A DNA stretch of 7,686 bases from Actinomycetes bacterium (GCA_021790075.1 JAJYIN010000103.1:1-7686), one strand, 5' to 3'; positions 1-6,454 are shown, counted from the first letter of the stretch. Translations and numbers: made by a program. The notes: generated by a model not told the origin, from the sequence alone.

Positions 1-203
1 TTGTGTTGAGTGAGAGCGCGGTTATGATATACAAGGTGTCACAGATATATTCGCCTGAACAAGACACCGGAATTCGATGGAACTCGATTGGCATCCCCTG
101 GCCTGCTTCTAATCCTGTAATCTCCAACAGGGATGCTGTCCTGCCGCCTTTCGAAGATTTTGAAACCCCATTTACATATGGAGTAGCAAATGCAAGCGGG
201 TAG
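1..203 (+). CDS. rfbC: 3' end of RmlC-type dTDP-4-dehydrorhamnose 3,5-epimerase (partial)
   Basis: This is the C-terminal 66 residues of a cupin-fold sugar-nucleotide epimerase; the start lies left of the window and the GTG at base 3 is an internal codon. The family inverts C3 and C5 of a 4-keto-6-deoxyhexose nucleotide, normally the third step of dTDP-L-rhamnose synthesis in the cytoplasm. Visible family features are 'YKVSQIYSPEQDTGIRWN' (residues about 10-27), the 'GIPWP' stretch (30-34), the 'SNRDAVLPPF' stretch (41-50) and a final 'EDFETPF'. The 'Y.P..D.GIRWN....I.WP' pattern is diagnostic of the RmlC C-terminus. The stop overlaps the next gene by 14 bases, so the two are probably translated in tandem. 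Because the next gene looks like a 4-ketoreductase of the CDP-abequose/ascarylose type, the epimerase could act on a CDP sugar instead (AscE-like). The family is clear; the exact substrate is not. Confidence 0.88.
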   Translation, partial: VLSESAVMIYKVSQIYSPEQDTGIRWNSIGIPWPASNPVISNRDAVLPPFEDFETPFTYGVANASG

Positions 204-1095
204 GCCGCGCAAAGCTCTGGTCACAGGCGCTGGTGGTTTCATCGGCTCCCACCTGGTCAGTCGCCTAGTTGCCGGCGACTGGGAAGTCCATGTCATCTCC
301 CGCCGGGGCAGCAGAGTGGTGCGGGGAGCTAAGGGTTTGCCGGTAATCAAACATGAACATGATGGCTCCACCCGCAGCATGATCCGGATACTCGCCGAGG
401 CCCGGCCGGATACGGTTTTTCACCTCGCCTCCATGTTTCAGGCCGAACATGAGGCGGGTGACATCGAGCCAATGGTTAAGAGCAATCTGCTGTTTGCCAC
501 GCAACTGCTGGAAGCGATGACGGAAAACAATGTCCATCAGCTGGTGAATACGGGCACCTCTTGGCAACACTTTGAGGGCAAGGACTATGATCCTGTCTGT
601 TTATACGCCGCCATGAAACAGGCTTTCCAGGACATTCTGGTTTATTACGTTGAGGTCTGCTCCCTCAATGCTGTCACTTTGAAGCTGTTTGACACGTATG
701 GACCCGGCGACCGGCGGGCCAAACTGTTTGCGCTCCTGCGCCGGGCTGCCAGGGAACGGACGCCCCTGGCCATGTCCGCCGGCGAGCAGCTCCTCGACAT
801 GGTCTACATCGATGACGCCACGAATGCCTTCGTGATGGCGGCCGACCGGCTCTCAAACAGCCAGGCCCGGAAGCACGAAGAGTTTGCTGTTTCCTCTGGA
901 AAGCCGCTCAAGCTGAAGGATTTGGTTGATCTCTACGCCCGCATTGCCGGGGTGGATCTGCACATCGAATGGGGTGGGCGCCCTTATCGAAAGCGGGAAG
1001 TGATGATACCATGGCGGGAAGGACGGGCGCTGCCTGGCTGGCATCCGCAGGTGGGCCTGGAAGAGGGCATCCGGAAAATGGAGGAACGTGCCTGA
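190..1095 (+). CDS. NAD(P)-dependent sugar-nucleotide epimerase/4-ketoreductase (extended SDR)
   Basis: A complete 301-residue extended short-chain dehydrogenase, the usual length for sugar-nucleotide reductases and epimerases. The Rossmann nucleotide site 'TGAGGFIG' has its glycines at 13, 16 and 19. The catalytic set is a Ser/Thr cluster at 121-124 ('TGTS') with Tyr139 and Lys143 ('YAAMK', the YxxxK motif). 'LFDTYGPGD' (167-174) and 'GEQLLDMVYIDDATNAF' (198-214) are typical of the substrate-binding half. The C-terminal layout, with a short run ending 'GWHPQVGLEEGIRKM', recalls the RfbJ/CDP-abequose synthase group, so I infer reduction of a 4-keto-deoxy sugar nucleotide made by the upstream epimerase. 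The ATG at 190 is supported by GGAG at 180-183 with a six-base spacer, and the gene overlaps the epimerase by 14 bases. A plain NDP-sugar 4-epimerase cannot be excluded; the SDR assignment itself is firm. Confidence 0.9.
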   Translation: MQAGRPRKALVTGAGGFIGSHLVSRLVAGDWEVHVISRRGSRVVRGAKGLPVIKHEHDGSTRSMIRILAEARPDTVFHLASMFQAEHEAGDIEPMVKSNLLFATQLLEAMTENNVHQLVNTGTSWQHFEGKDYDPVCLYAAMKQAFQDILVYYVEVCSLNAVTLKLFDTYGPGDRRAKLFALLRRAARERTPLAMSAGEQLLDMVYIDDATNAFVMAADRLSNSQARKHEEFAVSSGKPLKLKDLVDLYARIAGVDLHIEWGGRPYRKREVMIPWREGRALPGWHPQVGLEEGIRKMEERA

Positions 1096-1123
1096 GATCC
1101 GGTGGCTGGCGGGATAAACGATT

Positions 1124-1128
1124 GGGAG
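1124..1128 (+). promoter_or_regulatory. Shine-Dalgarno site fixing the GtrB-like start
   Basis: GGGAG sits eight bases before the ATG at 1137. The same frame is open upstream to 969, but that extension lies inside the preceding SDR gene and carries no family sequence. This site therefore selects 1137 as the real start. Confidence 0.65.
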
Positions 1129-1136
1129 CGCTTTTG

Positions 1137-2144
1137 ATGAACAATGAGGCACCGCTTTTATCGGTAGTTATTCCCGTCTATTTCGAGGAACAGGTAATCG
1201 ATGAATTCTACCTTCGCCTGAAGGCGGTCCTTGTTGGCCTGAAGCCGCGTTACCGTCACGAACTTATCTTCGTCAATGATGGCAGCGGCGACGGTTCACT
1301 GGAGATTCTCAGGGGACTGAGTAAAAAAGACCCCTGCTTGCGCGTGGTCAGCCTTTCCAGAAACTTTGGGCATCAGATCGCGATCACCGCTGGCATCAAT
1401 CATGCCTCAGGTGACGCGGTGGTCGTCATCGACGGCGATCTGCAGGATCCTCCGGAGGTAATTGCCTCCATGGTCGACCTCTGGGAGAACGGGTACAGTG
1501 TCGTCTACGGGGTTCGGGAAGAGCGCGAGGGCGAGAACCTTTTCAAACGTTTTACCGCCAAAGCCTTCTACCGCTTGATCAACCTGCTGAGCAGTCACTA
1601 CCTGCCTCCCGACTCCGGGGACTTCAGGCTGATGGACGGGGCTGTCGTCGACGTTCTCAAGGAAATGACCGAAGAAAGCCGTTACCTCCGCGGAATGATC
1701 TCCTGGGTTGGTTTTTCCCAGATCGGTCTGGGATACAAGCGCGATGCCCGTTACGCCGGAAATACCAAATACACTTTGCGGAAGATGATCAAGTTCGCTC
1801 TGGACGGCCTTGTCAGTTTTTCCGATAAACCATTGCGCCTTTCCAGCCATTTTGGTCTTTTAATGACGCTGACCTCGTTCATCGCCATCATTGCGCTCGT
1901 GGTGATCAAGATCATCAACCCTGAGGCAACTATGGTCGGATGGACATCGCTCCTGGTGATCATCCTTTTCTTGGGCGGAATCCAATTGATATCAATCGGC
2001 GTCCTGGGGGAATACATAGCACGCATCTTCCACGAGACAAAACAGCGCCCGCTCTACGTCATCGCGGAGAAATACGGGTTCGGGGATAAGGGTGCGGAAG
2101 CGCAGCTTGAGGAAACCCCCAAGGTCGCGGATTTGACGGAATGA
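1137..2144 (+). CDS. GtrB/DPM1-like polyprenyl-phosphate glycosyltransferase (GT2)
   Basis: A 335-residue family-2 glycosyltransferase with a cytoplasmic catalytic domain and two C-terminal membrane helices. Members (GtrB, ArnC, DPM1) move a sugar from a nucleotide sugar to undecaprenyl or another polyprenyl phosphate on the inner face of the membrane, making a lipid-linked donor. Visible motifs are 'SVVIPVYFEEQ' (9-19), 'FVNDGSGDGS' (45-54), 'RNFGHQIAITAGI' (75-87), the metal-binding 'DGDLQDPPE' (99-107) and 'SGDFRLMD' (160-167). Hydrophobic segments lie at about 239-259 and 270-290, followed by 'GEYIARIFHETKQRPLYVI', a near-universal signature of this subgroup. The start is set by the GGGAG site; 41 bases separate it from the SDR gene, and its last four bases overlap the next gene. 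No GtrA-type flippase is present in the window. Subfamily confidence is high; the sugar is unknown. Confidence 0.93.
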   Translation: MNNEAPLLSVVIPVYFEEQVIDEFYLRLKAVLVGLKPRYRHELIFVNDGSGDGSLEILRGLSKKDPCLRVVSLSRNFGHQIAITAGINHASGDAVVVIDGDLQDPPEVIASMVDLWENGYSVVYGVREEREGENLFKRFTAKAFYRLINLLSSHYLPPDSGDFRLMDGAVVDVLKEMTEESRYLRGMISWVGFSQIGLGYKRDARYAGNTKYTLRKMIKFALDGLVSFSDKPLRLSSHFGLLMTLTSFIAIIALVVIKIINPEATMVGWTSLLVIILFLGGIQLISIGVLGEYIARIFHETKQRPLYVIAEKYGFGDKGAEAQLEETPKVADLTE

Positions 2145-2977
2145 ACAATCCGGCACCGCTCGTCTCTGTCTGTATTCCTGTCTTCAATTGTGAGCAGTAC
2201 CTTCGCTTCGCCATCGAATCAGTCCTGCAACAAACTCTCCACGATTTTGAGCTGGTAGTTATTGACAACCATTCGACCGACGCTACGCTCCAGGTTGCCT
2301 GGAGTTACGGCGACCCCCGTGTCCGCGTGATCGAGAATGACGAGAACCTGGGAGCCGAGGCCAACTGGAACAAAGCCCTGGGGGTGGCGCGGGGGCGGTT
2401 AATCAAAATCCTATGCGCGGACGACCTGCTATATCCATCCTGTCTGGAAAAGCAGGCCGGCGTTCTTAGCGATCCCAGGAATGCCGGTGTGGCCCTCGTC
2501 ACCTGCCGCCGCGACGTGATCGATGGCAACGGCCGTGTGTTGATGCAGCGCGGCTTGAGCAATTACCATGGGAGGATGGCGGGGCTGGAGCTGATCAGGA
2601 AATCAATCCGCGCGGGGACTAATCTGGTGGGAGAGCCTGCGGCGGTCATGCTGCGACGTGACCTGCTCGACGGCTCGAGCAGATTTGATGGCGCCAATCC
2701 GTACGTTATCGACCTCGACTTCTGGTGCCGCTTGCTGCTGGACGGCGACCTCTACGCAATCGGGAACACCCTGGCTGCTTTCCGAGTCTCATCGGGGTCA
2801 TGGAGCGTCGAGGTGGGCCGCAACCAGAGCCGGGATTTCTGTCGATTCATCAACAAAATAGCCGCGCAGCCGGCGTATCGTTTGACGCCTGTTGACAAAG
2901 GGTTGGGGAAGACCCGGGCTGTCATCAACGGTATCCTGCGGCAAATTTTCTACCGGGTGGCCCTGCGGCAGCGATAG
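2141..2977 (+). CDS. Family-2 glycosyltransferase (soluble, GT-A fold)
   Basis: A complete 278-residue GT-A fold glycosyltransferase that transfers a sugar from a nucleotide donor to a growing glycan, probably on the cytoplasmic face of the membrane. Motifs: 'SVCIPVFNCEQYL' (9-21), the nucleotide-binding 'VVIDNHSTDAT' (39-49), 'NLGAEANWNKAL' (69-80), the DXD-equivalent 'CADDLLYP' (92-99), and the acceptor/base region 'GEPAAVMLRR' (164-173) followed by 'DLDFWCRLL' (191-199). No membrane helix is evident. It starts at the ATG of an ATGA overlap with the preceding gene and has only a weak GGA upstream, which fits translational coupling. The N-terminus is strikingly like that of the preceding GT2 gene, but the rest of the protein is a different GT2 subtype. 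The C-terminal 40 residues are basic (several Arg and Lys), which could help membrane association. The sugar and acceptor cannot be read from sequence. Confidence 0.9.
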   Translation: MNNPAPLVSVCIPVFNCEQYLRFAIESVLQQTLHDFELVVIDNHSTDATLQVAWSYGDPRVRVIENDENLGAEANWNKALGVARGRLIKILCADDLLYPSCLEKQAGVLSDPRNAGVALVTCRRDVIDGNGRVLMQRGLSNYHGRMAGLELIRKSIRAGTNLVGEPAAVMLRRDLLDGSSRFDGANPYVIDLDFWCRLLLDGDLYAIGNTLAAFRVSSGSWSVEVGRNQSRDFCRFINKIAAQPAYRLTPVDKGLGKTRAVINGILRQIFYRVALRQR

Positions 2978-2992
2978 CAGGCCGCTCTGCTA
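2975..2992. repeat. Inverted repeat spanning two convergent stop codons
   Basis: TAGCAG (2975-2980), a six-base spacer and CTGCTA (2987-2992) form a perfect six-base-pair inverted repeat. The left arm starts with the TAG stop of the + strand glycosyltransferase, and the right arm ends with the complement of the TAG stop of the - strand membrane protein. No T-run follows on either strand, so this is at best a weak two-way terminator. Confidence 0.45.
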
Positions 2993-4258
2993 CTGGGAGC
3001 CTGTCGCCTCCACCTGATGCTCTTTGGGCAGCCGTCCCAATGAATGGTTGTAAGCAGTCGCTCTCTTGATCCCCTGCGTCATAATGCTGAACATGATCGT
3101 GCACATTATCAAAGGATAGATGAAGATCGAAATACTCACATCATTGATGAGGTAATAATAATTGACCGGGATCATCAGGAGGCCGAACAGCAGTGAATAA
3201 GCAATGGAGTCCTGGCGTTTTGTATTGGTGTTCAGGAACAGGACAAGCGGGATGAACAGGTTGATCATTGTGTAATCATATGAGCCGTTCGGCAGCATGA
3301 TCATAGCGATGATCAGCAGCGTCACCTTCCGCCAAACGGCCTTTTCCAGGAAGACCACGTAAGCCGCGATGCCCGCGAACGCCAGCACGGTCACGACCGA
3401 ATAATATGACGAAATGGCATTCAAGTCAAAGCGGTTGCCAAGGAATATATTATTCACCCCTGCAATCATGCCCCAGATGGTGTGTCCGAATCTGATGCCG
3501 TTGTTAGTGTCGGCGGCCTGCGCGAAGATGCGCAGGTTCTCAATGTGGAGCCTCATCTCACCGAGCAAGGTGTTGCCTGAAATGTGAGCTAGAAACCAGT
3601 AGCTGCCCAGGGTGATAGCAACTGCGGTTAGGGCTGTGTAGACAGCCTGCCGGTATTTACGTTCGCTGATCAGGAGGACCAGAAGCGTTGCCGGATACAA
3701 CTTGGTCGAGATCGCCATGGCCAGAAACAAAAAACTCCACCGCGAACGCCTCTCATAGTACAGATAAAAGAAAAGGAGCAGAAAAGCAAACAGGCCGAAT
3801 TCGATATTGCCTCGGTCGACGACCGTAATCAACGGATATGAGAGAAAAGAAAGAATGATCAGCACCTGGAATTTGAAAAACTTGTTGAGGATGCTATCTA
3901 CCGCGTAATTGCGGATGAGGGTAACGAATAAACCGAGGAACAGGACCATGCTGACCACGTAGGCGACCTTCTCTCTGAACACGAGGCCCAGCAGATAAAA
4001 AATGACCTGGGTAAAAGGAAAATATGCGATTCCGAATCCTGAGCTGTAAGGAATCAGTGCCTGGTTGAAACGGTACGGGTTAAAGAAATCCATGAAATGG
4101 TCAGAGGGGATGAACAGGAAAGTATTGTAGGGGTAGGCGAAATTGTCATAGTACGCCAGCACGTAACGCGAAGCCACAGCCGCCAAAAAACCTACCAACA
4201 CGATTGTGGCAATTAATCCAACTTTGAAATTCTTTGTCTCGCCGCTGTCTTGCTCCAT
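2990..4258 (-). CDS. Multi-spanning GT-C membrane glycosyltransferase, GT87 (DUF2029)-like
   Basis: A very hydrophobic protein of 422 residues from the ATG at 4258 (441 from the in-frame ATG at 4315). About eleven or twelve membrane segments are visible, the first at about residues 14-31 and the last at about 376-392, ending in a basic, polar tail. GT-C enzymes of this kind use polyprenyl-phosphate sugars on the outer face of the membrane; GT87 includes mannosyltransferases such as PimE. Supporting features are the loop 'VDRGNIEFG' (147-155) before a helix, 'STKLYPATLLVLLISERKYR' (184-203), which matches the GT87 K-x-x-P helix pattern, and 'PNGSYDYTMINLFIPL' (323-338) with a polar motif entering a late helix. 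I preferred 4258 because AAGG lies eight bases upstream and the first helix then begins near residue 14; 4315 has no Shine-Dalgarno. The gene converges on the left operon and is clearly AT-richer than the genes to its right. Family confidence is moderate; the sugar is unknown. Confidence 0.72.
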   Translation of the reverse strand: MEQDSGETKNFKVGLIATIVLVGFLAAVASRYVLAYYDNFAYPYNTFLFIPSDHFMDFFNPYRFNQALIPYSSGFGIAYFPFTQVIFYLLGLVFREKVAYVVSMVLFLGLFVTLIRNYAVDSILNKFFKFQVLIILSFLSYPLITVVDRGNIEFGLFAFLLLFFYLYYERRSRWSFLFLAMAISTKLYPATLLVLLISERKYRQAVYTALTAVAITLGSYWFLAHISGNTLLGEMRLHIENLRIFAQAADTNNGIRFGHTIWGMIAGVNNIFLGNRFDLNAISSYYSVVTVLAFAGIAAYVVFLEKAVWRKVTLLIIAMIMLPNGSYDYTMINLFIPLVLFLNTNTKRQDSIAYSLLFGLLMIPVNYYYLINDVSISIFIYPLIMCTIMFSIMTQGIKRATAYNHSLGRLPKEHQVEATGSQ

Positions 4259-4318
4259 AATAAATGCCTTAAAAGGGGTGGGGATGCCCCCTTCGTTTCC
4301 CCATGAAAAATTCATCTT

Positions 4319-4347
4319 AGGCTAGACCAGTCCAGGATGATTTTCAA
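4319..4347 (-). promoter_or_regulatory. Possible promoter for the GT-C gene
   Basis: On the minus strand TTGAAA (4347-4342), a 17-base spacer and TAGCCT (4324-4319) give a plausible -35/-10 pair with a good -35 and a weak TAnnnT -10. Transcription would begin near 4312, just inside the longer reading frame. This favours the ATG at 4258 as the translated start. Confidence 0.25.
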
Positions 4348-4387
4348 ACAAATTGCTCCCTGCCTGGTTGCTGAGCCTGCGCGACGG

Positions 4388-4410
4388 CAATGCCAAAGGT
4401 ATGGCAGTTG
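4388..4410. other. Small hairpin in the tagA-like/GT-C intergenic region
   Basis: TGCCA (4391-4395), six bases and TGGCA (4402-4406) form a stem that CAA (4388-4390) and TTG (4408-4410) extend across a single bulged G. It lies between the gene end at 4427 and the possible promoter near 4347. No T-run follows on the minus strand. Its role is unknown; it could be part of a transcript end or just chance. Confidence 0.25.
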
Positions 4411-4417
4411 GGCTGGG

Positions 4418-4434
4418 AAAAGCGGCCTAGCCGC
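4418..4434 (-). terminator. Weak intrinsic terminator at the end of the GT4/GT26 operon
   Basis: Read on the minus strand, GCGGC (4434-4430), TAG (4429-4427) and GCCGC (4426-4422) form a five-base-pair all-GC stem with a three-base loop, followed by TTTT (4421-4418). The loop is exactly the stop codon of the GT26 gene. The stem and T-run are short, so termination would be partial. If it works, the GT-C gene downstream is a separate or partly coupled unit. Confidence 0.45.
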
Positions 4435-5221
4435 CCCGTCTCGATCTCAGCACCCGCCAGCCGAACCGCGGCAGCGCCACCATCCGGCGGGCGCGGGTAG
4501 GCTCCAACCACAGGCGGAAGAGCCATTCCAGGCCCAGCCTGCGGAAGGGGCGCGGCGCCCGGGGCACTTCTCCGGAGATGAAGTCGAAGGCGCCGCCGAC
4601 ACCGATGGCGACACGCACATCCGTGAGCCGGTCCCGGTTCCTCTCGATCCAGAAATCCTGTTTGGGACAGCCGTACGCCACCGCAAGCACGCCGGCACCC
4701 GATTCATTGATCTCCCGTACCGTTTCCAGATCGGTTTCGGGGTTGGGGTCGCGGCTGCTGGCGCCGGCCACCACCAGGCCGGGGAAGCTGCGCCTCAGGT
4801 TGGCCGCGGCCAGCTCGGCGATGCCGGGCCTTCCTCCAAGCAGGAAGATGCCAAGACCTTTTTCGGCGCAAAGCCCGCAGATGCGGGGCAGCAGGTCGGT
4901 GCCGGTGACCCGGTCCTCGAGCGGCTCCCCCAGCAGGCGCGAGGCCCAGACGATGCCCATGCCGTCGGGAACGTTGAGCTCGGTCCGGTTCAGCAGCCGC
5001 TTGAGGCGGGCGCTTTTTTCTGCCAGCATCACGTACTCGGGGTTGATCGTCACCACCTGTTTGCATCCGGGGGTCTCCAGGAAGGAAGCAATCCGTGTCA
5101 GCGATGCCTCCTTGCCGCCGCGGTCGATCTTCACTCCCAGTACTTCCAGCTGGCTGTTTTCCAATATCATCCCGCTGCCCGTTGTTCGCTCGTCATCTGG
5201 CCGCTTCTGGTCTTTCATCAT
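4427..5221 (-). CDS. WecG/TagA/CpsF family glycosyltransferase (GT26)
   Basis: A 264-residue GT26 enzyme, close to the usual family length. Members add N-acetylmannosamine, its uronic acid, or a related sugar to a polyprenyl-diphosphate-linked sugar on the cytoplasmic face of the membrane, for wall teichoic acid (TagA), enterobacterial common antigen (WecG) or capsule. Family motifs in order: 'VVTINPEYVMLA' (56-67) with the conserved Thr, 'NVPDGMGIVWASRLLG' (83-98) with the likely catalytic Asp86, 'RVTGTDLLP' (104-112), 'IFLLGG' (125-130), 'VAYGCPKQDFWI' (181-192) and 'GVGGAFDFISGEVPRAP' (207-223). The C-terminal 'LGLEWLFRLWLEPTRARR' (229-246) is the membrane-associating helix of the family. 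I chose the ATG at 5221 because it overlaps the upstream GT4 stop as ATGA and has GGGAG seven bases upstream; the ATG at 5170 would also keep all motifs. No UDP-GlcNAc 2-epimerase is in the window, so the donor sugar is open. Confidence 0.93.
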   Translation of the reverse strand: MMKDQKRPDDERTTGSGMILENSQLEVLGVKIDRGGKEASLTRIASFLETPGCKQVVTINPEYVMLAEKSARLKRLLNRTELNVPDGMGIVWASRLLGEPLEDRVTGTDLLPRICGLCAEKGLGIFLLGGRPGIAELAAANLRRSFPGLVVAGASSRDPNPETDLETVREINESGAGVLAVAYGCPKQDFWIERNRDRLTDVRVAIGVGGAFDFISGEVPRAPRPFRRLGLEWLFRLWLEPTRARRMVALPRFGWRVLRSRRGG

Positions 5222-6405
5222 CCGTCTGCTCCCGGCAGGTCGCGGGAGGTCTCGCCGGCGCTGCAGGCCCCGCAAGCCCCGGCCGCTGCCTTTCTCGCAA
5301 CTCCCGCTGCCACCTGCATGTAAATCTCCTCAATCTTTCCGGCCACCTCGTTCCAGTCGTAGCGCGAAGCCGTGAGGCGGGCCTGCGCTCCGATCTGCGC
5401 CAGCCGCTCATCCGGGAGATCCAGGGCGGCAATCAGAGTCTGTGCCGCCATTCCCCCGTCGGCAAAATCGGCCAGGAAGCCGTTGCTGCCATCGTCGATG
5501 AAGCCGGCAAACGCCGGAATGCGGTTGAGAATGGGGACTGTGCCGGTGGCCATCGCCTCCATCGCCGAGAGCCCGAAGGCCTCGTACTCGGAAGCGGAAA
5601 CGAATAAGCGCGCCCGGGAAAGGGCAGCCAGCATCTCCGCCTCGCTGAGCTTTCCCGTGAACGTCACGGCTGCGTCCAGCCCCAGCTTCACGGCCAGGCG
5701 CTCGAGCCCCGGCCTGAGCCCCTCCCAGTCGGGGCCAATCACCATCAACCGCGCGTTGGGGCGGCGTTCCCGGACCCGCGCCAGGACGCTGATCAGCCGG
5801 TCGACGCGCTTGTTGCGCGACAGCCTGCCCACGAACATGAGGGTGCCCTCATCCGGCTGTTTTTCCACGGCGGCGAAGCGCTGATAGTCGATGCCGTTCT
5901 CCACCAGCGTCACCCGGCTGCTCACGGAGGAAAACAGCTGCTCGTCCTTGGGGCTGCAGGCGATGACGCGGTCCACGCCCCGCAGGGACAGGCGGGTCGC
6001 GGTCATGAAATACGCTTTCTTGAAGGTTTTCAGCCAGTCGGTGTGAAAAAAACCCCCGTGCGTGGACAGGACCACGGGCACGCCGTGCCGGTCGCGCAGG
6101 CCGCCCATGAGGTCGACAAAAAAGTCTACGCCGTGGATATGGATGACATCATATCGCGGCGCCAGCTCCAGGAGGCGGGGGGCGAAGAAATAACGCGGCG
6201 TTCCCGAGGAAGGCAGGCGGACGATGTCGATGCCGTCGATGCGTTCATAAGGGGGCAGTCGCTGGCCGGTCTTGAAGATGTAATCAAGTGTGGCCACATC
6301 GGAGCGGTGGCCCCGGCGCGTCAACTGCCGGCACAGGTTTGAAACGTAAGTTTCCATTCCACCGGTGCTGGGTAAATACTGGCGTACAACCTGGAGAATC
6401 TTCAT
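5218..6405 (-). CDS. Family-4 glycosyltransferase (GT-B fold)
   Basis: A complete 395-residue retaining GT-B glycosyltransferase that uses a nucleotide sugar at the cytoplasmic membrane surface. The N-terminal acceptor domain opens 'MKILQVVRQYLPSTGGMETY' (1-20), with the family Gly-Gly-x-E loop, and includes 'YDVIHIHG' (85-92) and 'VVLSTHGGFFHTDW' (111-124). The donor domain includes 'VENGIDYQRF' (168-177), 'FVGRLSRNKRVDRLI' (191-205), 'VTFTGKLSEAEM' (247-258) and 'SEYEAFGLSAMEAMATGTVP' (272-291), which holds the EX7E pair Glu275 and Glu283. After the last helix there is a low-complexity Ala/Gly tail with CxxC (378-381), unusual for GT4. Its TGA overlaps the next gene by ATGA, so the two are co-translated. 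The ATG at 6405 has no strong Shine-Dalgarno. It is divergent from the lipoprotein gene and would be transcribed from the TATAAT near 6500. Confidence 0.93.
   Translation of the reverse strand: MKILQVVRQYLPSTGGMETYVSNLCRQLTRRGHRSDVATLDYIFKTGQRLPPYERIDGIDIVRLPSSGTPRYFFAPRLLELAPRYDVIHIHGVDFFVDLMGGLRDRHGVPVVLSTHGGFFHTDWLKTFKKAYFMTATRLSLRGVDRVIACSPKDEQLFSSVSSRVTLVENGIDYQRFAAVEKQPDEGTLMFVGRLSRNKRVDRLISVLARVRERRPNARLMVIGPDWEGLRPGLERLAVKLGLDAAVTFTGKLSEAEMLAALSRARLFVSASEYEAFGLSAMEAMATGTVPILNRIPAFAGFIDDGSNGFLADFADGGMAAQTLIAALDLPDERLAQIGAQARLTASRYDWNEVAGKIEEIYMQVAAGVARKAAAGACGACSAGETSRDLPGADG
5229..5233 (-). promoter_or_regulatory. Shine-Dalgarno site for the GT26 gene inside the GT4 gene
   Basis: GGGAG on the minus strand (5233-5229) sits seven bases before the ATG at 5221. 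The frame is open further upstream to 5275, but those extra 18 codons overlap the GT4 coding sequence. The site and the ATGA overlap together support 5221. Confidence 0.6.
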
Positions 6406-6439
6406 CTGGGCCGTTTCTGGTCGGTAAAAAGAGGCTGTC

Positions 6440-6454
6440 CCGGAGCGGCTCCGG
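6440..6454. other. GC hairpin in the leader of the GT4 operon
   Basis: CCGGAG (6440-6445), CGG and CTCCGG (6449-6454) form a perfect six-base-pair stem with a three-base loop. It lies between the minus-strand TATAAT and the GT4 start, so it would be in the 5' leader of that mRNA. On the minus strand a TTTTT run follows about nine bases after the stem, which is too far for a standard terminator. It may be an mRNA-stabilising or attenuating element. Confidence 0.35.

Noticed and set aside
969..1136. 56-codon N-terminal extension of the GtrB-like gene
   Set aside because: It overlaps the SDR gene, carries no GT2 sequence, and a good GGGAG site precedes the ATG at 1137.
1407..1850. Minus-strand open frame within the GtrB-like gene
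   Set aside because: It mirrors a strongly conserved coding frame and shows no domain, signal or ribosome site of its own.
5222..5275. Longer start for the GT26 gene
   Set aside because: The extra 18 residues are Arg-rich out-of-frame reading of the GT4 tail; the ATGA overlap and GGGAG site support 5221.
4337..5323. Long + strand open frame of 328 codons opposite the GT26 gene
   Set aside because: It is antisense to a gene with complete GT26 motifs, its protein is low-complexity Pro/Ala/Arg/Gln text with no recognisable domain, and long shadow frames are common in GC-rich DNA.
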